Positions 8,788 through 16,929 of a stretch of 60,931 bases of DNA are shown here, piece by piece. Positions within the stretch are counted from its first letter, which is position 1. Each line of letters opens with the position of its first letter. The position numbers and the translations under genes were made by a program. This DNA comes from Bacteroidales bacterium (GTDB taxonomy: Bacteria; Bacteroidota; Bacteroidia; Bacteroidales; GCA-2748055). Location: NCBI GenBank assembly GCA_030589895.1, contig JAUUZQ010000008.1, forward strand, positions 1 to 60,931, read 5' to 3'. Below the pieces are notes generated by a model, which searched no databases, was not told where the DNA came from, and saw nothing but the letters and a program-made list of their open reading frames with translations.

Positions 8788-9540
8788 ATGAGAGCAATGA
8801 AATCATCAAACCCGGCCATGTCGGAAAGAATTTTCGCCAAACAGACTGCGAATGTTACTGATAGCGGCACTATGACCATTAATGGCACCATCACAAAAAT
8901 TGGCATTATGTTGTTACTGGTAATTGCTGCAGCATCATATACCTGGGGAATGGTAACAGGAGAAAATCCTGCAGGTGCACAGACATATCTGATTATTGGT
9001 GCAGTTGGAGGTTTCATAACTGCCATAATTACCGTTTTTAAACCACGATTGGCAGGGATTACAGCCCCAATATACGCCATACTTGAAGGTTTGTTTCTGG
9101 GCGGAATCAGCGCTTTTATTAATCAAAAATATCCAGGTATTCCTTTTCAGGCAGTATTATTAACTATCGGTACACTTTTTACCATGCTATTCTTGTACAG
9201 ATCTGGTAGAATTAGAGCCACTCCAAAATTTCGTCGCGGTGTAATGATGGCAACTGGTGCAATTTTCTTTGCTTATCTGGCTAGCTGGATTTTAGGAATG
9301 TTTGGTATGTCTGTTGGGTTTATGCACTCCTCAGGACCTTTAGGAATTTTAATTAGTCTGGTAATAATAGTTGTTGCAGCCCTTAATCTGATCATGGATT
9401 TTGATTTCATTGAACGTGGCGCTGAAATGTCGGCACCGAAATATATGGAATGGTACGGAGCATTTGGACTGATGGTAACACTCATATGGTTATACATTGA
9501 GTTTCTAAGGTTGCTTTCTCGTTTTGCAGGGAGAAATTAG
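8788..9540 (+). CDS. Bax inhibitor-1/YccA-like membrane protein
   Basis: A 250-residue integral membrane protein with about seven transmembrane helices following a short polar N-terminus (MRAMKSSNPAMSERIFAK). The helices with IGAVGGFITAIITVFKP, PIYAILEGLFLGGISAF and LNLIMDFDFIERGAE fit the bacterial Bax-inhibitor-1-like family. The acidic pair in the penultimate helix region resembles the Asp residues thought to gate ion flux in family members such as BsYetJ. Probable role: a stress-linked pH-sensitive ion (calcium) leak channel, by family analogy only. It is a monocistronic gene flanked by inverted copies of the dispersed repeat (8637-8694 and 9551-9612). Confidence 0.85.
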   Translation: MRAMKSSNPAMSERIFAKQTANVTDSGTMTINGTITKIGIMLLLVIAAASYTWGMVTGENPAGAQTYLIIGAVGGFITAIITVFKPRLAGITAPIYAILEGLFLGGISAFINQKYPGIPFQAVLLTIGTLFTMLFLYRSGRIRATPKFRRGVMMATGAIFFAYLASWILGMFGMSVGFMHSSGPLGILISLVIIVVAALNLIMDFDFIERGAEMSAPKYMEWYGAFGLMVTLIWLYIEFLRLLSRFAGRN

Positions 9541-9550
9541 AAATGGTTTT

Positions 9551-9612
9551 TACCGCAGAGTTAAAATTAAGAGTCGCTGGCGCTTATGCGCAGAGTTTCG
9601 GAGAGTTTTTAC
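9551..9612 (+). repeat. Dispersed intergenic repeat, copy B
   Basis: Contains TACCGCAGAG, the core GAGTCGCTGGCGCTTATGCG and CAGAGTTTCGGAGAG. It begins 11 bp after the BaxI-like stop codon and is inverted relative to copy A on the other side of that gene; same orientation as copy C at 55.5 kb. Confidence 0.8.
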
Positions 9613-9683
9613 AGTGAGTTGGAGGTCGCTACGCTTTGAGAGTAACAGAAAAACGTAAAATGATGTGTATATTTACCTTCTGT

Positions 9684-9691
9684 TATATTTG
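9684..9691 (+). promoter_or_regulatory. Putative -7 box (TATATTTG)
   Basis: A perfect TAnnTTTG lies 23 bp upstream of the ATG of the class-V PLP enzyme. No clear TTTG -33 box sits at the expected distance, so this is a modest call. Confidence 0.4.
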
Positions 9692-9714
9692 TGGTATAAA
9701 CCAATGTAAGTGTC

Positions 9715-11199
9715 ATGTCTGAACTTGAACGATACTTTGAAAAATTCCGAAAGAACATTATTGGAATTGATGAAACTTTCTCCTCACCTTATGGCGAAAA
9801 ACAGATATTGTATGCAGACTGGATTGCCAGTGGAAGGTTATACAAACCCATAGAATCAAAAATAACAGAAGATTTCGGTCCATATGTTGCCAATACTCAC
9901 ACAGAAGCAACAACTACCGGAACCTTGATAACAAAAGCATATCACTACTCACACAAGTATATTAAGAAGCATGTAAATGCCGGGCCGGATGATGCTATTA
10001 TTACTGCGGGTAATGGGATGACGGCTGTCGTAAATAAACTACAGCGAATCCTGAGCCTTAAGGGATGCGGTGGCAGAGATGGTGATTGTCCAAAGATGAT
10101 GGACAAACCAGTAATATTTGTCTCACATATGGAACATCACTCAAACCACACTACCTGGTTTGAAACCAATGCCGACGTGGTACAGCTTGAGCCTGACAAG
10201 GATCTGCTTGTAGACCTTAATGACCTGAAAGAGAAACTTGAAAAATACAAGGACAGAGAGTTTAAAATCGGATCTTTTACTGCATGTTCCAATGTAACCG
10301 GCATCAAAACACCCATTCATGAAATGGCTAAATTGATGCATGAATATGGCGGGCTGATATTTGTAGATTATGCCGCAGGAGCTCCATATCTGGATATCAA
10401 TATGAATCCGGAAGATCCGCTGAAAAAACTGGATGCCATCTTCTTTTCTCCTCATAAATTTCTTGGAGGTCCGGGATCATCCGGCGTGTTGATATTTGAT
10501 AAGGCAATGTATAAGCTTGAAGTGCCTGACAATCCTGGTGGAGGAACCGTTGACTGGACAAATCCCTGGGGAAAATATAAGTATGTTGACGATATTGAAG
10601 CAAGAGAAGATGGAGGAACACCCGGATTTCTTCAATCCATCAAGGCGGCGCTTGCCATAAAATTGAAAGAGCAGATGGGGGTTGAAAATATCCTTGCAAG
10701 AGAAGAGGAGATGCTGAAAATAGCATTGCCTGGTTTGCGCAAAATACCTGGAATTCAGGTTCTGGCAAGTAATATTGACGACAGAATAGGGGTCATCTCA
10801 TTTTACCATCCGGATATCCATTTTAACCTTCTGGTAAAACTGCTAAATGACAAGTTTGGAATTCAGACCCGAGGTGGTTGTGCCTGTGCAGGAACCTATG
10901 GTCACTATTTGCTTGAAGTGAGCTATGACCAGAGCAAAGAGATCACAGACATGATCAACAATGGAGATCTATCGGAGAAGCCCGGTTGGGTACGCTGGTC
11001 TCTGCATCCAATAATGAAAGATGAAGAAGTGCATATTTTTCTGAAGGCAGTAGAAGAGATTGTAAAAAATATTGAAGCCCTGGAAAAGGATTATATCTAC
11101 ATCCCCAGAAAAAATGAGTACACCCACAAAGACGAAGTAGATTCTACCAAGGACGAAAAAACTATAAAATCCTGGTTTACACTTGAAGATTATGAATAG
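9715..11199 (+). CDS. Class-V aminotransferase / cysteine-desulfurase-like PLP enzyme
   Basis: A 494-residue fold-type I PLP enzyme. Visible features: THTEATTTG near 61-69, an HMEHHSNHTTW segment (138-148) for cofactor stacking, Asp218 in FVDYAAGAP that would bind the pyridine nitrogen, and Lys248 in FFSPHKFLGG as the Schiff-base lysine. Near residues 386-392 the sequence reads RGGCACAG; in group II cysteine desulfurases (SufS, CsdA) an Arg followed by the catalytic Cys occupies this loop, so a persulfide-forming or desulfurase-like activity is possible. The C-terminal about 90 residues extend beyond the usual length of about 400. It overlaps the next gene by 8 bp, indicating translational coupling. 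No SufE/IscU partner is nearby, so the substrate stays open. Confidence 0.8.
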   Translation: MSELERYFEKFRKNIIGIDETFSSPYGEKQILYADWIASGRLYKPIESKITEDFGPYVANTHTEATTTGTLITKAYHYSHKYIKKHVNAGPDDAIITAGNGMTAVVNKLQRILSLKGCGGRDGDCPKMMDKPVIFVSHMEHHSNHTTWFETNADVVQLEPDKDLLVDLNDLKEKLEKYKDREFKIGSFTACSNVTGIKTPIHEMAKLMHEYGGLIFVDYAAGAPYLDINMNPEDPLKKLDAIFFSPHKFLGGPGSSGVLIFDKAMYKLEVPDNPGGGTVDWTNPWGKYKYVDDIEAREDGGTPGFLQSIKAALAIKLKEQMGVENILAREEEMLKIALPGLRKIPGIQVLASNIDDRIGVISFYHPDIHFNLLVKLLNDKFGIQTRGGCACAGTYGHYLLEVSYDQSKEITDMINNGDLSEKPGWVRWSLHPIMKDEEVHIFLKAVEEIVKNIEALEKDYIYIPRKNEYTHKDEVDSTKDEKTIKSWFTLEDYE

Positions 11200-12385
11200 C
11201 ATGCAAATCCTTGATGTTTCAAATAAAAAGATTGAAAAAGAATTTATAAAATTCTCTAAAAGGCATTATAAAGGTGACCCCAACTACGTAGCTCTTTTCG
11301 ATAAAGACATTAAAGCATCATTCGATCCCAAGCAAAATGTGCATTTCAGTCAGGGTGATGCAATGCGCTGGATTCTTAAAAATGAGTCGGGAAAAACCAT
11401 AGGTAGGATTGCTGCATTCTACGAAAAAAATAAAGCTGAAGCAGACTATGTTAACAGTGGTGGATGTGGATTTTTTGATTGTATCAATGATCAGGAAGCT
11501 GCAAATCTCCTCTTCGACACTGCTGCAGATTGGTTGAAGGAGAGAGGTTTTGAGGCAATGCTTGGTCCCATAAATTTTGGAGAGAATGAATCAAACTGGG
11601 GATGTCTGGTCCACGGTTTCGTGCAACAAGGATATGGGATGGCTTACAATAAGCCTTATTATCAATCCCTTATGGAAACCTACGGTTTTCAACTCTACTA
11701 CAGGCAGTTCTCTTACCATATAGACCTTGACAAGCCATTTCCGGATCGTTTCTGGAAGATTGCAGAATGGGTAAATAACAAGCCTAACTATCAATTCAAA
11801 CACTTTGACTACAAAGAAGCCGATAAATTTGTACAGGACACTGTTTCCATATACAACCAGGCATGGGTCGATTTAAAAGATGATTTTATACCCATGGACC
11901 CAGAGGTGATATACGACCTCATGAAAAAAGCAAAACCCATTCTTAATCCTGAACTGGTATGGTTTGCATATAACAATGGAGAACCCATTTCTTTTTTTAC
12001 TTTCCTACCTGATGCAAATCAGATATTCAAGCATCTGAATGGCAAATTACATCTCCTGAATAAAATCAGATTTCTTTGGTTGAAATCGCGCAATACCATG
12101 ACGCGTGTGCGTGGTACTGCAGCGGGTGTTATCCCAAAATTTCAAAATTCTGGCATTGAATCAGCAATATTCTGGCAAATCAAGCCTATTGTGGAGAAAA
12201 ACCCACATCTGAAACAGATTGAATTATCCTGGGTCGGAGATTTCAACCCAAAGATGATCGCTCTATACCAATCAACCGGAGCACAACACGCTAAAACACA
12301 CCACACCTACAAGTATATGATTGATAAAGAGATACCATTTAAGAGATATATGGAGGATGCAGTTGATGAATCGAAGTTGCCATAA
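11192..12385 (+). CDS. GNAT-like hypothetical protein
   Basis: A protein of about 397 residues. The N-terminal [22 protein letters not shown] and the [40 protein letters not shown] segment resemble GNAT acetyltransferase strands and helices, as in a broadly distributed Bacteroidota hypothetical family often annotated as GNAT superfamily; the second half ([37 protein letters not shown]) resembles the C-terminal GNAT strands. ATG 11192 overlaps the upstream stop by 8 bp; ATG 11201 is an alternative, and an upstream TTG at 11183 is less likely. No signal peptide or membrane helix. Coupling with the PLP enzyme suggests a shared pathway, unidentified. Confidence 0.7.
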   Translation: MNSMQILDVSNKKIEKEFIKFSKRHYKGDPNYVALFDKDIKASFDPKQNVHFSQGDAMRWILKNESGKTIGRIAAFYEKNKAEADYVNSGGCGFFDCINDQEAANLLFDTAADWLKERGFEAMLGPINFGENESNWGCLVHGFVQQGYGMAYNKPYYQSLMETYGFQLYYRQFSYHIDLDKPFPDRFWKIAEWVNNKPNYQFKHFDYKEADKFVQDTVSIYNQAWVDLKDDFIPMDPEVIYDLMKKAKPILNPELVWFAYNNGEPISFFTFLPDANQIFKHLNGKLHLLNKIRFLWLKSRNTMTRVRGTAAGVIPKFQNSGIESAIFWQIKPIVEKNPHLKQIELSWVGDFNPKMIALYQSTGAQHAKTHHTYKYMIDKEIPFKRYMEDAVDESKLP

Positions 12386-12406
12386 TTATTATAGTAGCCG
12401 AAAAGT

Positions 12407-12437
12407 TTTGCATATATGTGAAACATAATTATCTTTG
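12407..12437 (+). promoter_or_regulatory. Bacteroidota housekeeping promoter for rpmE2
   Basis: TTTG at 12407-12410, a 19-bp spacer, then TATCTTTG at 12430-12437: an exact match to the Bacteroidota consensus TTTG-N19-TAnnTTTG. It lies about 47 bp upstream of the L31 start and supports the ATG at 12484 over the in-frame GTG at 12418, which falls inside the promoter. Confidence 0.8.
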
Positions 12438-12483
12438 CAGTCCGTTAGAAAAACGAAATTATACGACAAGAAATATTCACATT

Positions 12484-12759
12484 ATGAGAAAAGATATTCA
12501 CCCAAAGAATTACAGGCTGGTTGCATTTAAAGATATGTCTAACGAAACCGTATTTTTAACAAAATCTGCAGCTCAGTCAAAAGAGACTATTAAAATGGAA
12601 GATGGTCAGGAATATCCATTGATCAAACTTGAAATTTCAAATACATCTCACCCATTTTATACAGGTAAGATGAAGCTTGTTGATACAGCAGGACGTGTTG
12701 ATAAATTTATGAACAGGTACAAGACGCATTACAACAAGAAGAAAGAGAGTGATCAGTAG
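12484..12759 (+). CDS. rpmE2: 50S ribosomal protein L31, type B
   Basis: A 91-residue protein starting [20 protein letters not shown], with [21 protein letters not shown], the classic L31 signature. It has no cysteines, so it is the zinc-independent (C-minus, type B) form. It belongs to the large ribosomal subunit. The start was chosen at 12484 because the family begins MRKDIHP and because the longer frame upstream would start inside the promoter. The gene has its own promoter (12407-12437) and a strong terminator (12780-12809), so it is monocistronic. Type B L31 often substitutes for the zinc form when zinc is scarce; here no zinc-regulator site is evident. Confidence 0.97.
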   Translation: MRKDIHPKNYRLVAFKDMSNETVFLTKSAAQSKETIKMEDGQEYPLIKLEISNTSHPFYTGKMKLVDTAGRVDKFMNRYKTHYNKKKESDQ

Positions 12760-12779
12760 TTATTTACTGTAAAGAATTT

Positions 12780-12809
12780 AAAGGGTGTCTGTAGCAGGCA
12801 CCCTTTTTT
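12780..12809 (+). terminator. Rho-independent terminator of rpmE2
   Basis: A 12-bp stem (AAAGGGTGTCTG pairing with CAGGCACCCTTT, one G-U wobble) with a 3-nt loop is followed directly by a T run. It lies 20 bp after the L31 stop codon. Confidence 0.9.
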
Positions 12810-12847
12810 GTTTGCTGTTTTTTACTATTTTTATTTAAAATTCTAAT

Positions 12848-14017
12848 ATGAACTTAATTCTTTTTGATGATCATAGCTGGAAGAACCTACTTCCACTAAC
12901 ATTCAACAAGCCAATCTCAGAACTAAGGGTTGGAATTCTTAGAATTCGTGAAAAATGGGAAAAGACTACTGGATTACCAACTTCAACTTTAGCGCAAGAT
13001 TATCTCAGCGAAAAATATCCGTGTCATCTTGAATCTGATAATCTATACATCAATGGTTCGCTTCTGCCAGATAGGGAGGTATACAAAGCAATTGAAAATC
13101 TAAAAACAGGACAAGCCCTGAAAAAAGGAGAAACACTTCTGGCTTCAAGAAGTGAAAAATCTGCTCTGAATATTGAAGACATCCTCAAGATCGCTGATGA
13201 TTATCCTCTGAACATTGAACTTATTGATTTTCCATGGAAAATATTTTTATTAAACGGGCAGGAAATCAATGCTGATTATCAATTATTAACCCAAAACCGA
13301 CAGTCACAGACTTTGAGTGCAACTGTAAACGTGATTCATCCTGAAAATATTTTTATTGAAGAAGGTTTCGAAGGAGAATATTTCACGATCAATGCCACAA
13401 ACGGCCCCATATATCTGGGAGCTGACAGCGAGATTATGGAAGGAGCTATCATTCGGGGACCTTTTGCTTTGTGTAATAATTCAACTGTGAAACTTGGAGC
13501 GAAAATCTATGGCCCTACAACAATAGGACCTTACTCCAAAGCTGGCGGAGAGATAAATAATTCTATACTCCAGGGATATGCAAATAAAGGACACGACGGG
13601 TTTTTAGGGCAGTCAGTCATAGGAGAATGGTGCAACATAGGTGCCGACACCAACACCTCAAACCTTAAGAACAACTATACCAATGTGAAGCTTTGGAGCT
13701 ATAATAAAAATAGATTTACTGATACTGGCTTACAATTCTGTGGCTTGATCATGGGTGATCATTCAAAGTGTGGAATAAACACCATGTTCAATACAGGAAC
13801 AGTGGTTGGTGTTAGTGCTAATATTTTCGGAACTGGATTTCCCCGCAACTTTATCCCTTCGTTTTCCTGGGGAGGAGCTACAGGCATGAGTACATACTTA
13901 ACAAAAAAAGCTTTTGAAACAATGAATCTGGTAATGGGACGCAGGAACATCCAACTCTCCGATACAGATATAAATATTTACGAGCATATATACGATGAAA
14001 CAGAAAAATACAGATAA
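12848..14017 (+). CDS. GlmU-like sugar nucleotidyltransferase/acetyltransferase (Bacteroidota type)
   Basis: A 389-residue protein whose opening MNLILFDDHSWKNLLPLT and the FNKPISELRVGILRIREKW segment match the alternative GlmU family of Bacteroidota rather than the canonical G-x-G-T-x-M start. The N-terminal half is a nucleotidyltransferase-like domain; from about residue 165 on it is a left-handed beta helix (repeated I/V-x-G hexads such as GPIYLGADSEIMEGAIIRGP and GAKIYGPTTIGPYSKAGG). Likely role: making UDP-GlcNAc from GlcN-1-P for peptidoglycan and LPS. GlmM, the preceding step, is encoded 4 kb away on the opposite strand. It is convergent with the TolC gene, with 27 bp between their ends. 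Confidence 0.85.
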   Translation: MNLILFDDHSWKNLLPLTFNKPISELRVGILRIREKWEKTTGLPTSTLAQDYLSEKYPCHLESDNLYINGSLLPDREVYKAIENLKTGQALKKGETLLASRSEKSALNIEDILKIADDYPLNIELIDFPWKIFLLNGQEINADYQLLTQNRQSQTLSATVNVIHPENIFIEEGFEGEYFTINATNGPIYLGADSEIMEGAIIRGPFALCNNSTVKLGAKIYGPTTIGPYSKAGGEINNSILQGYANKGHDGFLGQSVIGEWCNIGADTNTSNLKNNYTNVKLWSYNKNRFTDTGLQFCGLIMGDHSKCGINTMFNTGTVVGVSANIFGTGFPRNFIPSFSWGGATGMSTYLTKKAFETMNLVMGRRNIQLSDTDINIYEHIYDETEKYR

Positions 14018-14044
14018 TAAAAAAGCAAAAAGGTCAGAATCATC

Positions 14045-15529
14045 CTACTTAAGTAAAATTTCATTGAAGTCCTCCTCCAGCTTTCTGTCAGTAATCCAGT
14101 CATATAATGTAAGCGTCCGAAGGCTATAAAAATAGTTCCAGTAATTTCTTAATGCTTGTACATACTGACGTCTGGCTACATCCTTCTCCTCCAATGCTAC
14201 ATTCAGGTCAAGGACATCAATCTTACCTATGAGAAAACGCTGTTTTGTAACTTCATAACGACGTTGCGCTATAGTATCAGCTTTTGTAGCAATTAAAAGC
14301 TGGTCATCCTGCAGATTGAACTGCATCACCTGAAGAAATACCTCTTGCTCAAAATCTGTTTGTGCCTGAAGAACATTGGTTTTAATCACCTCTTCAGCTG
14401 ACTGCGCCATTCTGTACTGTCCACGTCCCTGTCCCCAGTCAAGTATGGGCACTTGAAATCCAATCCGCAGACGTTGCTGGTCCTTTGGATCCACATAGAC
14501 CCCTCCAAGGTCATCAGCATTTTTACTCAATCCATACATCGCAAAAAGGTCAGCCTGCAAACCCTTCTGCGATTTAGCAAATGCTACGCTTTGTTGTGCT
14601 TCAATAAGTTGTCTCTGCATTTGTAAAATTTCCGGATTATTGGCATTGGCCTCCTGCAGAGCCCTTAAATAATCGATTGTAGTATTTGGAATCAACTTAG
14701 GGGTAACAAGTTCCAGATGTGCCTTTTCATTGAATCCAAGGAATGATCTCAAACGAAACTTTCTTGCCTCTAAATCAATATTTGCCCTGTTCAGTGCAGT
14801 TCCAGAGTTCAGATAAGTCAGCTCCATTTGAAGAAGTTCATTTTCAGCAATTGTTCCAAGCTGGTAACGCCCCTCAGCAATATGGTAAAGGGTGTCTGTA
14901 TTGGCAAAGTTCTTCAACGCAATTTCAAGGTTGATCTGTGCAAGCACAAGGTCGAAAAAATATCCCACCGCCCTGTTGCTTACCTGCTCAAGGGAATGAA
15001 TATAATTCTTCTTTGCCTCTTCATATTTTGCCGGCTCAATTTCCTTCTCCCATTTAAAACGATTATAACCATTGATAGGCTGGTTGAATCCTATGGTTAC
15101 CGGATTTGCCAGATAGGAATGTGTTTTAGGATCACTCAGTGCATCAATTCTCGACAAACTGGAAGTCATAAAAATATTACCACCAGTAAATGCTACGTTT
15201 TGAGATAATCTGGCATCTATCGAAGAGTTCATCACGGCTCTGTCAACAAATATTTCTGAACCATCAGGTTGAATTACATTTTCTATAGATCTGTTCAGAT
15301 CAGGGAGTTCAGCGTTTATAGTGAGGCTCGGCAGAAAGCCGGCTTTAAATGAGCGGTATTCCCAATAACTTCCTCTGAACTGGTGCCGTGACATGATTGC
15401 CATTGGAGATTGATCCCTGGCCAGTTCCACAACATCCTCAAGTGAAAGATTCATGTATATAGAATCATCTTGTCCATGGAGCAAAACTCCAGACAATCCC
15501 ATTACTATGACTAACAAATACCTTTTCAT
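14045..15529 (-). CDS. TolC-family outer-membrane efflux protein
   Basis: A 494-residue protein with a signal peptide ending near LLHGQ, then two long heptad-rich alpha-helical halves typical of the TolC/OEP fold (for example EEAKKNYIHSLEQVSNRAVGYFFDLVLAQINLEIA, repeated in sense in the second half around KTNVLQAQTDFEQEVFLQV). It would form the trimeric outer-membrane duct of a tripartite exporter. It is the last gene of the run glmM - adaptor - permease - tolC, 48 bp after the permease, so it is the natural exit for that adaptor/permease pair. Confidence 0.9.
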   Translation of the reverse strand: MKRYLLVIVMGLSGVLLHGQDDSIYMNLSLEDVVELARDQSPMAIMSRHQFRGSYWEYRSFKAGFLPSLTINAELPDLNRSIENVIQPDGSEIFVDRAVMNSSIDARLSQNVAFTGGNIFMTSSLSRIDALSDPKTHSYLANPVTIGFNQPINGYNRFKWEKEIEPAKYEEAKKNYIHSLEQVSNRAVGYFFDLVLAQINLEIALKNFANTDTLYHIAEGRYQLGTIAENELLQMELTYLNSGTALNRANIDLEARKFRLRSFLGFNEKAHLELVTPKLIPNTTIDYLRALQEANANNPEILQMQRQLIEAQQSVAFAKSQKGLQADLFAMYGLSKNADDLGGVYVDPKDQQRLRIGFQVPILDWGQGRGQYRMAQSAEEVIKTNVLQAQTDFEQEVFLQVMQFNLQDDQLLIATKADTIAQRRYEVTKQRFLIGKIDVLDLNVALEEKDVARRQYVQALRNYWNYFYSLRTLTLYDWITDRKLEEDFNEILLK

Positions 15530-15577
15530 CTGTTTCTATTTTTTTGATTGCCACATGAACCTCAAAGCTCAATGTTG

Positions 15578-16927
15578 CTATTCGTATCTCAGAGATTCAA
15601 TCGGGTCTCTTTCTGATGCACGTTTTGCCGGTGAATATCCAAAAATGACACCCACAGAAGCGGAGACCAGAAAGGCAACAATAACACTACCCGGGGAGAC
15701 CACTGTCAGGATATCGGCAAATTTAGTAATCAGGGCCGAAGATACAACTCCGATTATAACACCCAAAATACCACCAGAAACACTTATCAATACAGCCTCG
15801 GCAAGAAACTGCACAACAATATCCATTTTCTTTGCCCCAATAGCGAGACGTGTGCCGATCTCCTTGATTCGCTCCATTACGGAAGCGAACATGATATTCA
15901 TGATTCCAATTCCACCAACAAGCAAAGAAATACTTGCAATGGCTCCCAATACGATGTTAAAAACATCCTTGGTGCGCTGCTCCTGTTTCAGCAATAACTC
16001 CGGAACAGTAATCTCAAAATCCTTAAGTCCTTCATGTCGCCTCAATATCATTCGTGCAAGTACTTCTGTAGAAGGATTCAATTCTTCAGATTGATTTACC
16101 TGCACAATAATCTTGTCAAGCTGATGGTAATTTCCACCTGCACTTTGAGTTGACATGGAGCTAATGACCATTCCCCTTCCAACTCTCACACCACCGGCGG
16201 AACTTTTTAGTCTCGAAGCTACCAAAGAACGATTCTGGTAGCGCATCAACATGGTTTTTACAGGTATATAAATATTGTCATTCATCACGTTCACACCAAT
16301 ATTTTCAAAACGTGTGAGATTAACATTAGACATCTCCAGCACCCCAACAATCTTCAACCAAACTCTGTCAAATTTGATATATTTACCAATGGGATCCGTT
16401 TTGCTAAAGAATTTCTTCCTGATATTAGCTCCTATCACGCAAACTGTGATTCCATTCTCTTCCTGATATTCATTAAAGAAAGAGCCATTTTCCAATGGAA
16501 GATTATAAATATCAAAGTATTCATTTGAAATACCTATCAGTTTTGCAGATTCCCTTTTTCCATCCTTAATCACAAATGAATTCATAGAAATTTCCGGACT
16601 TACCTGTTTTACAGTAGGCAATATCTTTCTGATAGCTTCCACATCTTTTAAAGTGAGTCCGGGAGAAAATTTCTTCTGCTCCTTTTCAACAGATTCCTCT
16701 GAACTTGAAGCACCCGGGGCTTCCAGAATGGGAGAAACCACAATATTATTTACACCTACCATTTTAATTTGCTCGAGGATTTCCTGTTGTGCTCCTCTGC
16801 CAATGGCAAGCATCGTAATAACTGCAGCCACGCCAAAAATAATGCCAAGTGCCGTTAGTAAACTCCGCAATTGGTTTGCCATTATTGATTCAATAGCAAT
16901 AACTATATCGTGTAAATATCGTCCCAT
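15578..16927 (-). CDS. MacB-like ABC transporter permease (FtsX family), no ATPase domain
   Basis: A 449-residue protein with one N-terminal helix (LLTALGIIFGVAAVITMLAIG), a periplasmic MacB-type core domain of about 200-260 residues (SPEISMNSFVIKDGKRES and following), and three C-terminal helices in an FtsX domain with the RIKEIGTRLAIGAKKMDIVVQFLAEA motif. This is the permease half of a MacB-type mechanotransmission transporter. Genuine MacB fuses an ATPase to the N-terminus; here there is none, and no ABC ATPase gene lies in the window, so the ATPase must be supplied from elsewhere. It begins 2 bp after the adaptor stop codon, so translation is coupled. Confidence 0.9.
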   Translation of the reverse strand: MGRYLHDIVIAIESIMANQLRSLLTALGIIFGVAAVITMLAIGRGAQQEILEQIKMVGVNNIVVSPILEAPGASSSEESVEKEQKKFSPGLTLKDVEAIRKILPTVKQVSPEISMNSFVIKDGKRESAKLIGISNEYFDIYNLPLENGSFFNEYQEENGITVCVIGANIRKKFFSKTDPIGKYIKFDRVWLKIVGVLEMSNVNLTRFENIGVNVMNDNIYIPVKTMLMRYQNRSLVASRLKSSAGGVRVGRGMVISSMSTQSAGGNYHQLDKIIVQVNQSEELNPSTEVLARMILRRHEGLKDFEITVPELLLKQEQRTKDVFNIVLGAIASISLLVGGIGIMNIMFASVMERIKEIGTRLAIGAKKMDIVVQFLAEAVLISVSGGILGVIIGVVSSALITKFADILTVVSPGSVIVAFLVSASVGVIFGYSPAKRASERDPIESLRYE

Positions 16928-16929
16928 AT

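Noticed and set aside
15453-16094. 213-codon plus-strand open frame opposite the FtsX permease
   Set aside because: Antisense to a well-supported permease; residue composition (Ser/Thr/Ile with many Pro) is typical of a shadow frame.
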